A DNA stretch of 64,000 nucleotides, from NCBI GenBank assembly GCA_023249645.1, contig JAHFCF010000007.1, positions 58,476 through 122,475 on the forward strand, read 5' to 3'. Each line of letters starts with the position of its first letter. The first letter of the stretch is position 1. Both the position numbers and the translations under genes were made by a program. Below the pieces are notes generated by a model. The model saw only the letters and a program-made list of their open reading frames with translations, was not told the DNA's origin and did no database searches. Shown piece by piece: positions 32,754 through 40,783 of this stretch. The DNA comes from Elusimicrobiota bacterium. GTDB taxonomy: Bacteria > Elusimicrobiota > Elusimicrobia > UBA1565 > UBA9628.

Positions 32754-34373
32754 ATGCTCCAGTCGCTTTCCATCCGTAATTTCGCGGTCGTTTCCGAGCT
32801 GAAGATCGACTTCGGCCCCGGCCTGAGCGTTTTCACCGGCGAGACCGGCGCGGGCAAGTCCATCCTCATCGAGGCCTTGGGTTTTCTGCTGGGCGCGCGG
32901 GCTTCGACGGATTGGCTGCGCGAGGGGGCGCCGCGCCTGGTGGTGGAGGGGGCTTTTCAGATGAAGGACGGCGTCCGGATCATCCGCCGCGAGCTGGATG
33001 CCGCGGGCAAGACGCGCTCGGCCATCAACGGCAAGCCGGTTTCAGTCGCCGCTCTCTCCCAGTTCGGCGACAGTCTGGTGGATTTCCACGGACAGCATGA
33101 GCACCAGACCCTGCTCAAGCCCGCCTTCCAACTCGAAGTCCTGGACGCTTACGCGGGCCTCTCCGCGAGCCGCATCAAACTCTCCGAGTTGTATGCGACC
33201 TGGACCAAGATCCAGGCGGAGCTCGACTCGGCGAGGATGTCGGATGAGGAGCGGCTTCGTCGCTTGGAGTATGACCGCTTTCAGCTGGGAGAGATCGACG
33301 CGGCCAAGCTCCATGCTGGGGTGGAAGAGGAGCTGGAGGCGGAGCTGCCCCTTTTGAAGAACGCGGACCGCATACGCGCTTTGGCGGACACGGCCTATGG
33401 ATGGCTTTATGCCAAAGAGGGCGCCGTGATCGAGAACCTGCTCAAGGCCGGCAAGGCTGTCGAGGATCTCTGCCGTTATGACGAGTCCTTGTCCGCGAGC
33501 CGGGATTCTCTGGAATCCGCGCGTCTGGCCGTCGAGGATACGGCGCGGACCTTGGGCGACCTGCGCGGCCGCGCCGCCTGTGATCCCGCGAAGCTCGACG
33601 ACCTGCTCAGCCGCCAAGACAAGATCTCCCGCTTGAAGAAGAAGCACGGTGCCACGGTCGCCGACATCCTGGCCCGCCGCGAGGCCTTGGCCGAAGAGAT
33701 CGTGCGCTTGGAGAATTCCCAGCAGCGCATCGAGGATCTGGAGCTGGCCCTGGAGGATTCCCGCAAGAGCCTCTCGGCCGCCTGCGGCCGCATCCACAAG
33801 GCGCGCTGTGTCGCGGCCAAGAAGCTCGATGGCGCGTTCTTGCGCGAGCTCAAGGCCCTGGGCATGCCCCACGCGCGCTTTGGCGCGAGTGTCGAGATGG
33901 AGGAGGACCGATTCACGGCCACGGGCTCCGACGAAGTCGAATTCCTGATCGCCCCCAACCCCGGCGAGTCCTTGAAGCCCCTGCGCTCGACCGCCTCGGG
34001 CGGAGAGCTTTCCCGCGTCATGCTGGCCTTGAAGACCGTGTTCGCGGACTTAGACCGCGTGCCGGTCCTGGTCTTCGACGAGATCGACACGGGCATCGGC
34101 GGGACCGTGGCTCGCGCCGTGGGCGAGAAGCTTGCGGCCCTGGGCAAAGGCCGCCAGGTCCTCTGCGTCACACATCTGGCCCAGGTCGCCTGCTTCGCTC
34201 CCCGGCATTTCCATGTGCGCAAGGAGATCGACGCCGGCCGGACCTTGGTGCGCGTGGAGACCCTGGAAGGCGAGCGGCGCCTGGAAGCCGTGGCCAGCAT
34301 GCTGGGAGGCCGCGCCCCGACCGAGGCCAGCCGCAAACACGCCCAAGAACTTCTGGAGAGCTCGATTTTATGA
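32754..34373 (+). CDS. recN: DNA repair protein RecN
   Basis: 539 residues, an SMC-like ATPase for double-strand break repair. Walker A is GETGAGKS near residue 30. A coiled-coil central part with DFHGQHEHQ follows. The C-terminal half carries the signature TASGGELSRVMLALK, Walker B VLVFDEIDTGIGG and the His loop VTHLAQVA. It starts at the ATG seven bases after nadK. A T-rich inverted repeat after the stop may end the transcript. Confidence 0.96.
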   Translation: MLQSLSIRNFAVVSELKIDFGPGLSVFTGETGAGKSILIEALGFLLGARASTDWLREGAPRLVVEGAFQMKDGVRIIRRELDAAGKTRSAINGKPVSVAALSQFGDSLVDFHGQHEHQTLLKPAFQLEVLDAYAGLSASRIKLSELYATWTKIQAELDSARMSDEERLRRLEYDRFQLGEIDAAKLHAGVEEELEAELPLLKNADRIRALADTAYGWLYAKEGAVIENLLKAGKAVEDLCRYDESLSASRDSLESARLAVEDTARTLGDLRGRAACDPAKLDDLLSRQDKISRLKKKHGATVADILARREALAEEIVRLENSQQRIEDLELALEDSRKSLSAACGRIHKARCVAAKKLDGAFLRELKALGMPHARFGASVEMEEDRFTATGSDEVEFLIAPNPGESLKPLRSTASGGELSRVMLALKTVFADLDRVPVLVFDEIDTGIGGTVARAVGEKLAALGKGRQVLCVTHLAQVACFAPRHFHVRKEIDAGRTLVRVETLEGERRLEAVASMLGGRAPTEASRKHAQELLESSIL

Positions 34374-34385
34374 AGGGACGCTCAG

Positions 34386-34444
34386 TGAAAAAAAGTGGCG
34401 ACCTCTCCTATGAATTATGTTTATTTTATAATCACTTTTTTTCA
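34386..34444 (+). terminator. candidate recN terminator (12-bp inverted repeat with T7 run)
   Basis: TGAAAAAAAGTG (34386-34397) and CACTTTTTTTCA (34433-34444) are perfectly complementary and enclose a 35-base AT-rich loop. The T7 run is inside the second arm rather than after it, so this is not a textbook terminator. Confidence 0.35.
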
Positions 34445-34447
34445 AAT

Positions 34448-34465
34448 ACTTTCCCCGGGGAAAGT
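34448..34465. promoter_or_regulatory. 18-bp perfect palindrome upstream of gltX
   Basis: ACTTTCCCCGGGGAAAGT is a perfect palindrome in the AT-rich 173-base gap between recN and gltX, about 80 bases before the gltX ATG. Its position suits an operator or the base of a leader hairpin; no regulator is identified. The remainder of the gap is AT-rich and may hold the gltX promoter. Confidence 0.4.
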
Positions 34466-34546
34466 GAAAGTCCAGAAAATAATTATATTTCCAACAGAAT
34501 TTTGTTCCAAAGTCGCCATGCTGCCTGCTGATATCTGGGAGAGTCT

Positions 34547-35989
34547 ATGAAAGAAATCGTGCGCACTCGTTTTGCTCCTTCCCCGACGGGACATTTGCAT
34601 ATTGGTGGTGCCAGAACCACGCTCTACAACTGGCTCTTCGCCCGCCATCACGGCGGCCAGTTCGTCCTGCGCATCGAGGATACCGACGAGGTCCGCTCCA
34701 CGACGGATTCCGTCTCCGCCATCTTCGATTCGATCTCCTGGCTGGGTCTGGACTGGGACGAGGGTCCTTTGGACATGGAGCATGAAAAGGGCCCCAACGG
34801 TTCTTATTTTCAGATGAAGCGCCTGCCTCTTTATCAGGAACAGATCCAAAAGCTTCTTCAGGAAGGCAAGGCCTATCCCTGCTACTGCACGAAAGAAGAG
34901 CTGGAGGTCATCCGCAAGGACGCGCAGAAGGAGAATCGGGCCTCCTACGACGGCCGCTGCCGGCGTCTGACGGACCGCCAAAAGAAGGACTACGAGGCGT
35001 CCGGCCGAAAGCCCGCCATCCGCTTCGAGATGCCCGAAGAGGGCGAGACCGTCGTCAACGACATCATCCGTGGTCCGGTGAGCTTCACCAACCGCCTGCT
35101 GCCCGACCTCGTCATCCAGAAGACCACGGGCGGGCCGACCTATAATTTCGCCTGCGTGGTGGACGACCACGCCATGAGCATCAGTCATGTCATCCGCGGC
35201 GACGAGCATCTCTCCAACACCCCGGCGCAGATCCAGATCTACAAAGCCCTGGGCTTTTCACTGCCGCAGTTCGCGCATCTCTCCATGATCATGGGGCCCG
35301 ACGGCACCAAGCTCTCGAAAAGACACGGCGCGACCTCGGTCTTGGAGTATAAGGAGCAGGGATTTTTGCCCGAGGCTTTGCGCAACTATCTCGCGCTTCT
35401 GGGCTGGGCGACGGCTGAGTCCAAGCAGCTCTTTACGCCTAAGGAGCTGATCCAGGCCTTCGACCTGGCGGGCTGCCAGAAGAATCCGGCGACCTTCGAC
35501 CAGGTCAAGCTGTCGTGGATGAACGGCGAATACATGCGGGCGTTCTCGCCGGCGGACATCATCGCCCGGTCCGAGACGTTCCTCAAAGGCGCCGGCCTTT
35601 TGCCCCAGCTGCCGGGCCCTTCGCTGGAGAAGCTCGCGGCCTTGGAACGCGAGAAGTTCAAGCTCCTCAAGGATGTGCCTGACCGCATCGGTTTTTTCTA
35701 TCGCGACTTCGAGTTCACGCCCGAAGCCGAGAAGGTCCTGGCCAAGCCCGAGGTGAAGGATGTGCTCTCGGGCCTCGCCGCTCTCCTGGAGTCCTTCGAG
35801 CCTTTCGAGGACAAGGCCCTGGAAGGGGCCATCCGCCAGTTCTGCACGCAGAAGGGCTTGAAGCCCGGACAGGTCTTCCATCCCCTGCGCGCCGCTGTGT
35901 CCGGACGGACCGAAGGGCCCACGCTCTTTTTGATGCTGGAGCTCATGGGCCGCGAGCTGGTGCTCAAGCGTTTGCGCCGGGCGGGTTGA
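34547..35989 (+). CDS. gltX: glutamyl-tRNA synthetase
   Basis: 480 residues, class I synthetase. FAPSPTGHLHIGGARTTLYN holds the HIGH motif and KLSKRHGAT the KMSKS motif. The Zn-region cysteines are present (CYCTKEELEV) and the helical anticodon-binding C-terminus follows. With GlnS present, this enzyme is probably a discriminating GluRS, but that cannot be read off directly. The ATG at 34547 gives the standard N-terminus (VRTRFAPSPTG). Confidence 0.97.
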   Translation: MKEIVRTRFAPSPTGHLHIGGARTTLYNWLFARHHGGQFVLRIEDTDEVRSTTDSVSAIFDSISWLGLDWDEGPLDMEHEKGPNGSYFQMKRLPLYQEQIQKLLQEGKAYPCYCTKEELEVIRKDAQKENRASYDGRCRRLTDRQKKDYEASGRKPAIRFEMPEEGETVVNDIIRGPVSFTNRLLPDLVIQKTTGGPTYNFACVVDDHAMSISHVIRGDEHLSNTPAQIQIYKALGFSLPQFAHLSMIMGPDGTKLSKRHGATSVLEYKEQGFLPEALRNYLALLGWATAESKQLFTPKELIQAFDLAGCQKNPATFDQVKLSWMNGEYMRAFSPADIIARSETFLKGAGLLPQLPGPSLEKLAALEREKFKLLKDVPDRIGFFYRDFEFTPEAEKVLAKPEVKDVLSGLAALLESFEPFEDKALEGAIRQFCTQKGLKPGQVFHPLRAAVSGRTEGPTLFLMLELMGRELVLKRLRRAG

Positions 35990-36007
35990 TGAGTTTCTCG
36001 GCGCCCA

Positions 36008-36025
36008 ACTGTGGTCGACCACAGT
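36008..36025. repeat. dispersed palindrome, GTCGAC-core type
   Basis: ACTGTGGTCGACCACAGT, a perfect 18-bp palindrome with the same outer arms as the TCCGGA-core family. It sits 19 bases after the gltX stop and directly beside a TCCGGA-core copy. The second copy of this type is at 50990-51007, again paired with a TCCGGA copy. Confidence 0.85.
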
Positions 36026-36028
36026 GGG

Positions 36029-36046
36029 ACTGTGTCCGGACACAGT
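36029..36046. repeat. dispersed palindrome, TCCGGA-core type
   Basis: ACTGTGTCCGGACACAGT, a perfect 18-bp palindrome, three bases after the GTCGAC-core copy. Two adjacent hairpins between gltX and the PBP gene (start 36079) could block or process the transcript, though no T-run follows. Confidence 0.85.
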
Positions 36047-36078
36047 TGCTTTCGAAAAGACAGAGACACTGAAACTCC

Positions 36079-38013
36079 ATGCGCGTCTTTAAAATAATCC
36101 TCGCTGTGATCATCCTTTTGCCGCTGGCAATGGGTCTCTTGTTCCTTCGCGGCTGGTGGACCTTCCACCATCTGCAGAAATCCATCGTGGAGAAGATGGA
36201 CCGCTACTATCTCGACCTCTCCACGCCGGGCCGTGAGGAGTACCTTCTGGAAAACGACGAGGTCTTCGAGGTGCCCTACATGGCCTCCAAGCTCTCTATC
36301 GAGGCCGCGCCTTCCCGGATCTATGATGCCTCAGGCCGACTCATCGGCGAGTTCTCCAGAGAAAGAGCCCTCTACGCGCGCAGTCCCGCAGAGCTGCCTG
36401 TTTTTCTGAAAAAAGCCGTGGTCGCGACCGAGGATGGGGCTTTCTATGCGCACCATGGCCTGGACTACCGGGCCATGGTGCGGGCCCTGTGGAAGAATCT
36501 GTCTCATCTCCGCAAGGCCCAGGGCGGTAGCACCATCACCCAGCAGCTGGCCAAGATGATGTTCACCACGCGCCAGAAGACCCTGGGCCGCAAGATCTTC
36601 GAGGCCTTCTGCGCGCGCCGGATCGAAGGTAAGTTCACCAAGGACCAGATCCTCCTGATGTATCTCAACTTCGCCTACTTCGGGCACGGCTGTTTCGGCA
36701 TCGAGTCCGCAGCTCGTTTTTATTTCGGCAAGACGGTCCGGGACCTCGACCTGGCCGAAGCGGCGCTTTTGGCCGGCATCATCAACAGTCCGAACCGGTT
36801 CTCGCCGTACGAGAATCCGGCGTTGGCCCAGGCAAGGCACCGCATCGTGCTGTCACGGATGGTCAAAAAGGGCTGGGTCCCCGCGGCCCTGGCCCAAAGC
36901 GCCTGGGAGGATTTCTGGAAGTCCAAAGAGAGCAGCCTGAGGTCGCCTGAGTCGTCTTTCTGGAGGACGACGGTCAACGAGTCGCCCTATCTGATCGAGA
37001 CCGTGCGCCGCGCGTTGGAGAAGGATTTCTCCAAAGAACGCATCTTGAAAGGGGGGTTGCGCGTGCGCACGACCTTCGATCTGAAGGCGCAGAAAGCGGC
37101 GGAGGCGGCCATGAGAGCGGGGTTGGCGCCGGGAGTCCAGGGAGGCTTGGCGGCGTTGAGTCCGAAAGACGGCGCGATTCTGGCCTTGGTGGGAGGCTCG
37201 GGGTTCAATTTCTCCAATCAGCTCAACCGCGCCGTGAACATCTCCCGGCCCGTGGGCTCGGCCATCAAGCCTTTCATCTATGCCGTGGCTTTTGAGTCTG
37301 GGAAGTTCACGCCTGCAGATAAAATGCTCGATGCGCCGGTTCATTTCAAGAACTGGTCGCCGCAGAACTATAACAGAAAGTATTACGGTCCGGTCACACT
37401 CGCAGAGGCGCTTCATCGCTCGCTTAATTCCGTGGCTGTCCGGCTTCTGGATTCCATCAGTATCGATGCTGTCATCAGACTGTTGTCCGAGGCGACGGGC
37501 ATACCGCGCCGGGCATGGCCGAGGAACCTGACCTTGGCTTTGGGCACGGCGGACCTCTCGCCCGTGCAGCTGGCCGGTGCCTATGCCATCTTCGACAATG
37601 GCGGCCATGCGGTACGCCCCTATTTCATCACGAGCGTGGAAGACCGCGCCGGCAGCGTGCTCAAATCCGGCGGCCCGCAGGGAGAACCGGCCGAGATCTT
37701 AAGCCCGAAGACCTGCGGCGTCATGATCGCGGTCATGCAGGGAGTCTTCGGCCCTGAGGGGACTGCTCATGCGGCCGCGAGTCAAGCCGGGTTCTCCCTG
37801 CCGGCTGCCGGCAAGACGGGGACCACGAACGAGTACCGCGACGCGTGGTTCGCGGGAGTGACGCCGGATCTCTCCGCTGCCGTCTGGGTCGGGCATGACG
37901 ATATGCGCGTGCCTTTGGCGAAGGGTGAGACCGGCGGGCGCTATGCCGCGCCGATCTGGATCGACTTCGTCAAGCGGTTCTATCGCGACCGGCCGACGCG
38001 GCAGTTTCCTTGA
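36079..38013 (+). CDS. class A penicillin-binding protein (bifunctional transglycosylase/transpeptidase)
   Basis: 644 residues. An N-terminal membrane anchor (about 5-25) precedes the GT51 glycosyltransferase domain, with VVATEDGAFYAHHGLDYRAM (catalytic Glu in EDGAFY), GGSTITQQLAKMMF and KILLMYLN-like QILLMYLNFAYFG. The transpeptidase domain has SRPVGSAIKPF (the SxxK Ser and Lys), SLNSVAV (SxN) and KTGTTNEYRDAWFAG (KTG). All catalytic motifs of a PBP1-type peptidoglycan synthase are intact. The 3' end overlaps the convergent histidine kinase gene by 44 bases. Confidence 0.93.
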   Translation: MRVFKIILAVIILLPLAMGLLFLRGWWTFHHLQKSIVEKMDRYYLDLSTPGREEYLLENDEVFEVPYMASKLSIEAAPSRIYDASGRLIGEFSRERALYARSPAELPVFLKKAVVATEDGAFYAHHGLDYRAMVRALWKNLSHLRKAQGGSTITQQLAKMMFTTRQKTLGRKIFEAFCARRIEGKFTKDQILLMYLNFAYFGHGCFGIESAARFYFGKTVRDLDLAEAALLAGIINSPNRFSPYENPALAQARHRIVLSRMVKKGWVPAALAQSAWEDFWKSKESSLRSPESSFWRTTVNESPYLIETVRRALEKDFSKERILKGGLRVRTTFDLKAQKAAEAAMRAGLAPGVQGGLAALSPKDGAILALVGGSGFNFSNQLNRAVNISRPVGSAIKPFIYAVAFESGKFTPADKMLDAPVHFKNWSPQNYNRKYYGPVTLAEALHRSLNSVAVRLLDSISIDAVIRLLSEATGIPRRAWPRNLTLALGTADLSPVQLAGAYAIFDNGGHAVRPYFITSVEDRAGSVLKSGGPQGEPAEILSPKTCGVMIAVMQGVFGPEGTAHAAASQAGFSLPAAGKTGTTNEYRDAWFAGVTPDLSAAVWVGHDDMRVPLAKGETGGRYAAPIWIDFVKRFYRDRPTRQFP

Positions 38014-39214
38014 GCCCCTGCAGGATGGTGAAGTGGAACTGCGTGCCTTGGCCCGGAGCGCTCTGCACCCAGATGCGGCCGCCGTGCAGCTCGACGAGGT
38101 CCCGGGCGATCGAGAGCCCGAGGCCCAGCCCCTGGGAGTTCCTCTCCGCCGCTTTTTCCACCTGGTAGAACCTCTCGAAGATGCGCGCCTGGTGCTGCGC
38201 GGCGATCCCAGGCCCCGAGTCCTCGACGCTGAAGTGGATGAAGTCCTTTTCCGGCCAGGCGCGCAGCAGGATGCGGCCGCCGGAGGGGGTGAAGCGCAGG
38301 GCGTTGCTCAAGAGGTTGGAGAGGATCTCGAGGAGCCGGCTGTGGTCGGCGTGCAGGACGACCGACTCTTTGCCCTCCCAATGCGTGTGAAGGCTGAGCC
38401 CCTTGGCCTGCGCCTGGGTAAGGACCATGGCGGCGGCTTCGCCCAGGAACTCGGTCACGTCCAGGGCGCGGGGATTGAGCTTGATCTTTCCCGAGGTCAG
38501 GCGGGCGGCCTCCACGAGTTGGTTGATGAGCTCCTGCATGTGCGCGGCGGACTGGCAGATCTTGGCGAGGGAGTCTTTTTCCTGGGGAGGCAGGGAGAGC
38601 TCGTCGTTGGTGAGCAGGAACTCCGCGTAGCCTACGATGCTTGTCAAAGGGGTCTTGAGGTCGTGCGAGACATTGGCCAAAAACGCCGACTTGAGCTTGT
38701 CCACCTCCTGGAGGCTGGCCATCTCGTTCTGGATGCGGAGGTTGAGTCCGCGCAGTTCAGAGGTCGCCGCTTGGACCCGGGCATCGAGCTCGCTGTTGAG
38801 CGTCTCGAGCTCCTGGTTGCGCAGCTGCAATTCCTTGGTCAGGCGCTGCTTTTCCAGGCCCCGCTGCAGGCAGTTGCGCACGGAGGCCGGGTCGCAGGGC
38901 TTCAGGAGATAGCTGTAGGCGCCCAGGCGCAGGGCGTCGATGGCGGATTCCAGAGACCCATGGCCGGTCATGACGATGCAGATGACCTGGGGGTTGCGCG
39001 CGCGCGCCACCCGCAGGACCTCGAAGCCGGTGGCGCCCGGCATGACGATGTCGGTGATGACGAGGTCGTAGTGGTTCTTCTCCAGGAGTTCGATCGCCTG
39101 GCTGCCGTTGCGGGCCTCATGCGTTTGGAAGCCGTCTCCCCGCACGATATCGAGGATGGGGAGGCGGTCTTCGTCCTCGTCGTCCGCGACGAGGACCAGC
39201 TCTGTGTTGGCCAT
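37970..39214 (-). CDS. hybrid sensor: N-terminal receiver domain fused to a histidine kinase
   Basis: 414 residues from ATG 39214, which has GGGAAAG just upstream; a TTG seven codons earlier is less likely. Order: receiver domain (about 1-125) with the acidic pocket ADDEDED, phospho-acceptor Asp in VITDIVMPG and KP in LLKPCDP; a coiled coil (about 130-170); HisKA with SHDLKTPLTSIVGYAEF; and HATPase with NALRFTP, DSGPGI and GLGLGLSIA. There is no membrane segment, so it is cytoplasmic and its signal must come through phosphorylation of the receiver or a partner. No cognate regulator is adjacent. Confidence 0.9.
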   Translation of the reverse strand: MANTELVLVADDEDEDRLPILDIVRGDGFQTHEARNGSQAIELLEKNHYDLVITDIVMPGATGFEVLRVARARNPQVICIVMTGHGSLESAIDALRLGAYSYLLKPCDPASVRNCLQRGLEKQRLTKELQLRNQELETLNSELDARVQAATSELRGLNLRIQNEMASLQEVDKLKSAFLANVSHDLKTPLTSIVGYAEFLLTNDELSLPPQEKDSLAKICQSAAHMQELINQLVEAARLTSGKIKLNPRALDVTEFLGEAAAMVLTQAQAKGLSLHTHWEGKESVVLHADHSRLLEILSNLLSNALRFTPSGGRILLRAWPEKDFIHFSVEDSGPGIAAQHQARIFERFYQVEKAAERNSQGLGLGLSIARDLVELHGGRIWVQSAPGQGTQFHFTILQGLKETAASAGRDRTA

Positions 39215-39290
39215 GGGTCTTTCCCATTCAACCAATTTGAGATGGATGAGACAATCCGTTTATCCGAAAATGCTTAAATCTCAGCCGCGC

Positions 39291-40652
39291 ATGAACAAGA
39301 TCCTCCTAGTGAATCCCGGCTGCGTGGACAAGGAGACTTACGGCGCCCTGGAGCCGTTCCCCGTGGCGTATCTCGCCGCCTATCTTCGGAAGCACGGCTA
39401 TGAGGTCCGCATCGCGGATGAGATGGCGGGAGACGATTTCAAGCGGGAGTTCGATTCCTTCAGGCCGGGCATCGTGGGAGTGACGTCGACGACGCAGTTG
39501 GTCCGGCGCGCCTACAAGATATTGGACTATTCCCGAAAACGGGGCGCTCTGGCCGTGATGGGGGGACCGCACGCGAGCGCCTTGCCGGACGAGGCGGCGG
39601 TCCACGCGGACATCGTCGTCATCGGGGATGGGGAGAACGCGATCCTGGATATCGCGAAAGGCGACGTGCTCAGCGGGGTCATCAAGAAGCCCAACACGGA
39701 GGATATCGATCAGCTGCCGCTGCCCGCCCGGGACCTGCTGCGGATGGACTACTACTTGAACGCGAAGAGATTCTTCCCCAACCATGTCTTCCGATTCGCC
39801 CCGGACGGCTCGCGGACAGCCTCCGTGCTCACTTCGCGCGGCTGTCCCTACCGCTGCATCTTCTGCTACAACAGCCGGCGCGACAGGCCGGTGCGGAGCC
39901 GGAGCGTGGGCAATGTCCTGGAGGAATTGTCGATCCTCAAGTCGAAATACGGCGTGACCGCCCTCAACTTCGCCGACGATGAGCTTTTTTTCAATAAAAA
40001 GAGGGCTGCGGAGCTGTTCGTCCGGATGAAGGAGGAGAAGTTCGATTTCATCTGGACGGGATTCGCGCGCGCGAACTATATCGACCTCGACCTCTTGGCT
40101 CTGGCCAAGGATTGCGGCTGCCGGAAGATCAGCATCGGATTTGAGTCTGGCTCCCAGCGGATCCTCGATGTCTTGAACAAGAGAACGACCGTCGAGCAGA
40201 ACCGGCGGGCCGTGGCGCTATGCAAGAAGGCCGGCATACAGCTCGGCGGTTTCTTCATGGTCGGCAGCCCCACGGAGACGCTGGAAGACATCGAGATGAC
40301 GCGCCAGTTCATCAAGGATGCGGCGATGGACTATGTGGGGATCTTCCTCTGCACGGCTCTGCCGGGCACCGAATTGTATGAGAAATACGCGGACAAGAGC
40401 CATGCCGGTCCGGGGTTGTGGGAGAAGATGAATTTTTACGGCTACGAGCTCTCGGTCAATGATGTGCTGTCGAAAAAGACGATCGAGAGGGAGTATGAGC
40501 GGCTGTTGACCGAGATATACGGCAAGCGCCAGATCGACCTGCTCGACGTGATCTCCCGGCACATCCGGCATCCGGTCTACCTGGCCAAGAAGCTTGTGAA
40601 CAGCCCGCGGAAGCTGGTCCGGCTGATCAAGAACGTGCTCAGCCGCTCCTGA
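39291..40652 (+). CDS. cobalamin-binding-domain radical SAM protein
   Basis: 453 residues from ATG 39291. The N-terminal 130 residues look like a B12-binding fold (ILLVNPG, then FPVAYLAAYLRKHGYEVRIAD, GVTSTTQLV and MGGPHASALPDEA). The radical SAM core has CPYRCIFC with Cys185, Cys189 and Cys192 for the 4Fe-4S cluster, and downstream KISIGFESGSQRIL. This family carries out methylations or rearrangements in lipid, hopanoid and natural-product pathways. The substrate is unknown. B12 use fits the nrdJ gene and cobalamin riboswitch in the window. It ends 42 bases before tRNA-Leu. Confidence 0.88.
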   Translation: MNKILLVNPGCVDKETYGALEPFPVAYLAAYLRKHGYEVRIADEMAGDDFKREFDSFRPGIVGVTSTTQLVRRAYKILDYSRKRGALAVMGGPHASALPDEAAVHADIVVIGDGENAILDIAKGDVLSGVIKKPNTEDIDQLPLPARDLLRMDYYLNAKRFFPNHVFRFAPDGSRTASVLTSRGCPYRCIFCYNSRRDRPVRSRSVGNVLEELSILKSKYGVTALNFADDELFFNKKRAAELFVRMKEEKFDFIWTGFARANYIDLDLLALAKDCGCRKISIGFESGSQRILDVLNKRTTVEQNRRAVALCKKAGIQLGGFFMVGSPTETLEDIEMTRQFIKDAAMDYVGIFLCTALPGTELYEKYADKSHAGPGLWEKMNFYGYELSVNDVLSKKTIEREYERLLTEIYGKRQIDLLDVISRHIRHPVYLAKKLVNSPRKLVRLIKNVLSRS

Positions 40653-40694
40653 TGGGCCGCTCCCTTCTTCAAAAGTGTAGTAGAATCCAATGTC

Positions 40695-40778
40695 GGGCGG
40701 GTGGCGGAATTGGCAGACGCAACGGACTTAAAATCCGTCGGTCGCAAGGCCATGTGGGTTCGAGTCCCACCCTGCCCA
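40695..40778 (+). tRNA. tRNA-Leu (anticodon UAA)
   Basis: 84 bases forming a full class II cloverleaf. The acceptor stem is GGGCGGG/CCTGCCC with one G-U pair, the D-stem GCG/CGC and the anticodon stem ACGGA/TCCGT around the loop CTTAAAA (anticodon TAA). A long variable arm (GGTC/GGCC) is present, as are T-stem GTGGG/CCCAC and loop TTCGAGT. The discriminator base is A, as for leucine. CCA is not encoded. Confidence 0.95.
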
Positions 40779-40783
40779 GGATT

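Noticed and set aside
36008..36046. Palindromes as ordinary rho-independent terminators
   Set aside because: None of the copies is followed by a T-run, one lies within coding sequence, and the arms are conserved in sequence, which terminators do not need.
37895..39277. 460-codon plus-strand open frame opposite the histidine kinase
   Set aside because: The kinase domains on the other strand are clear; this frame is a GC-driven shadow.
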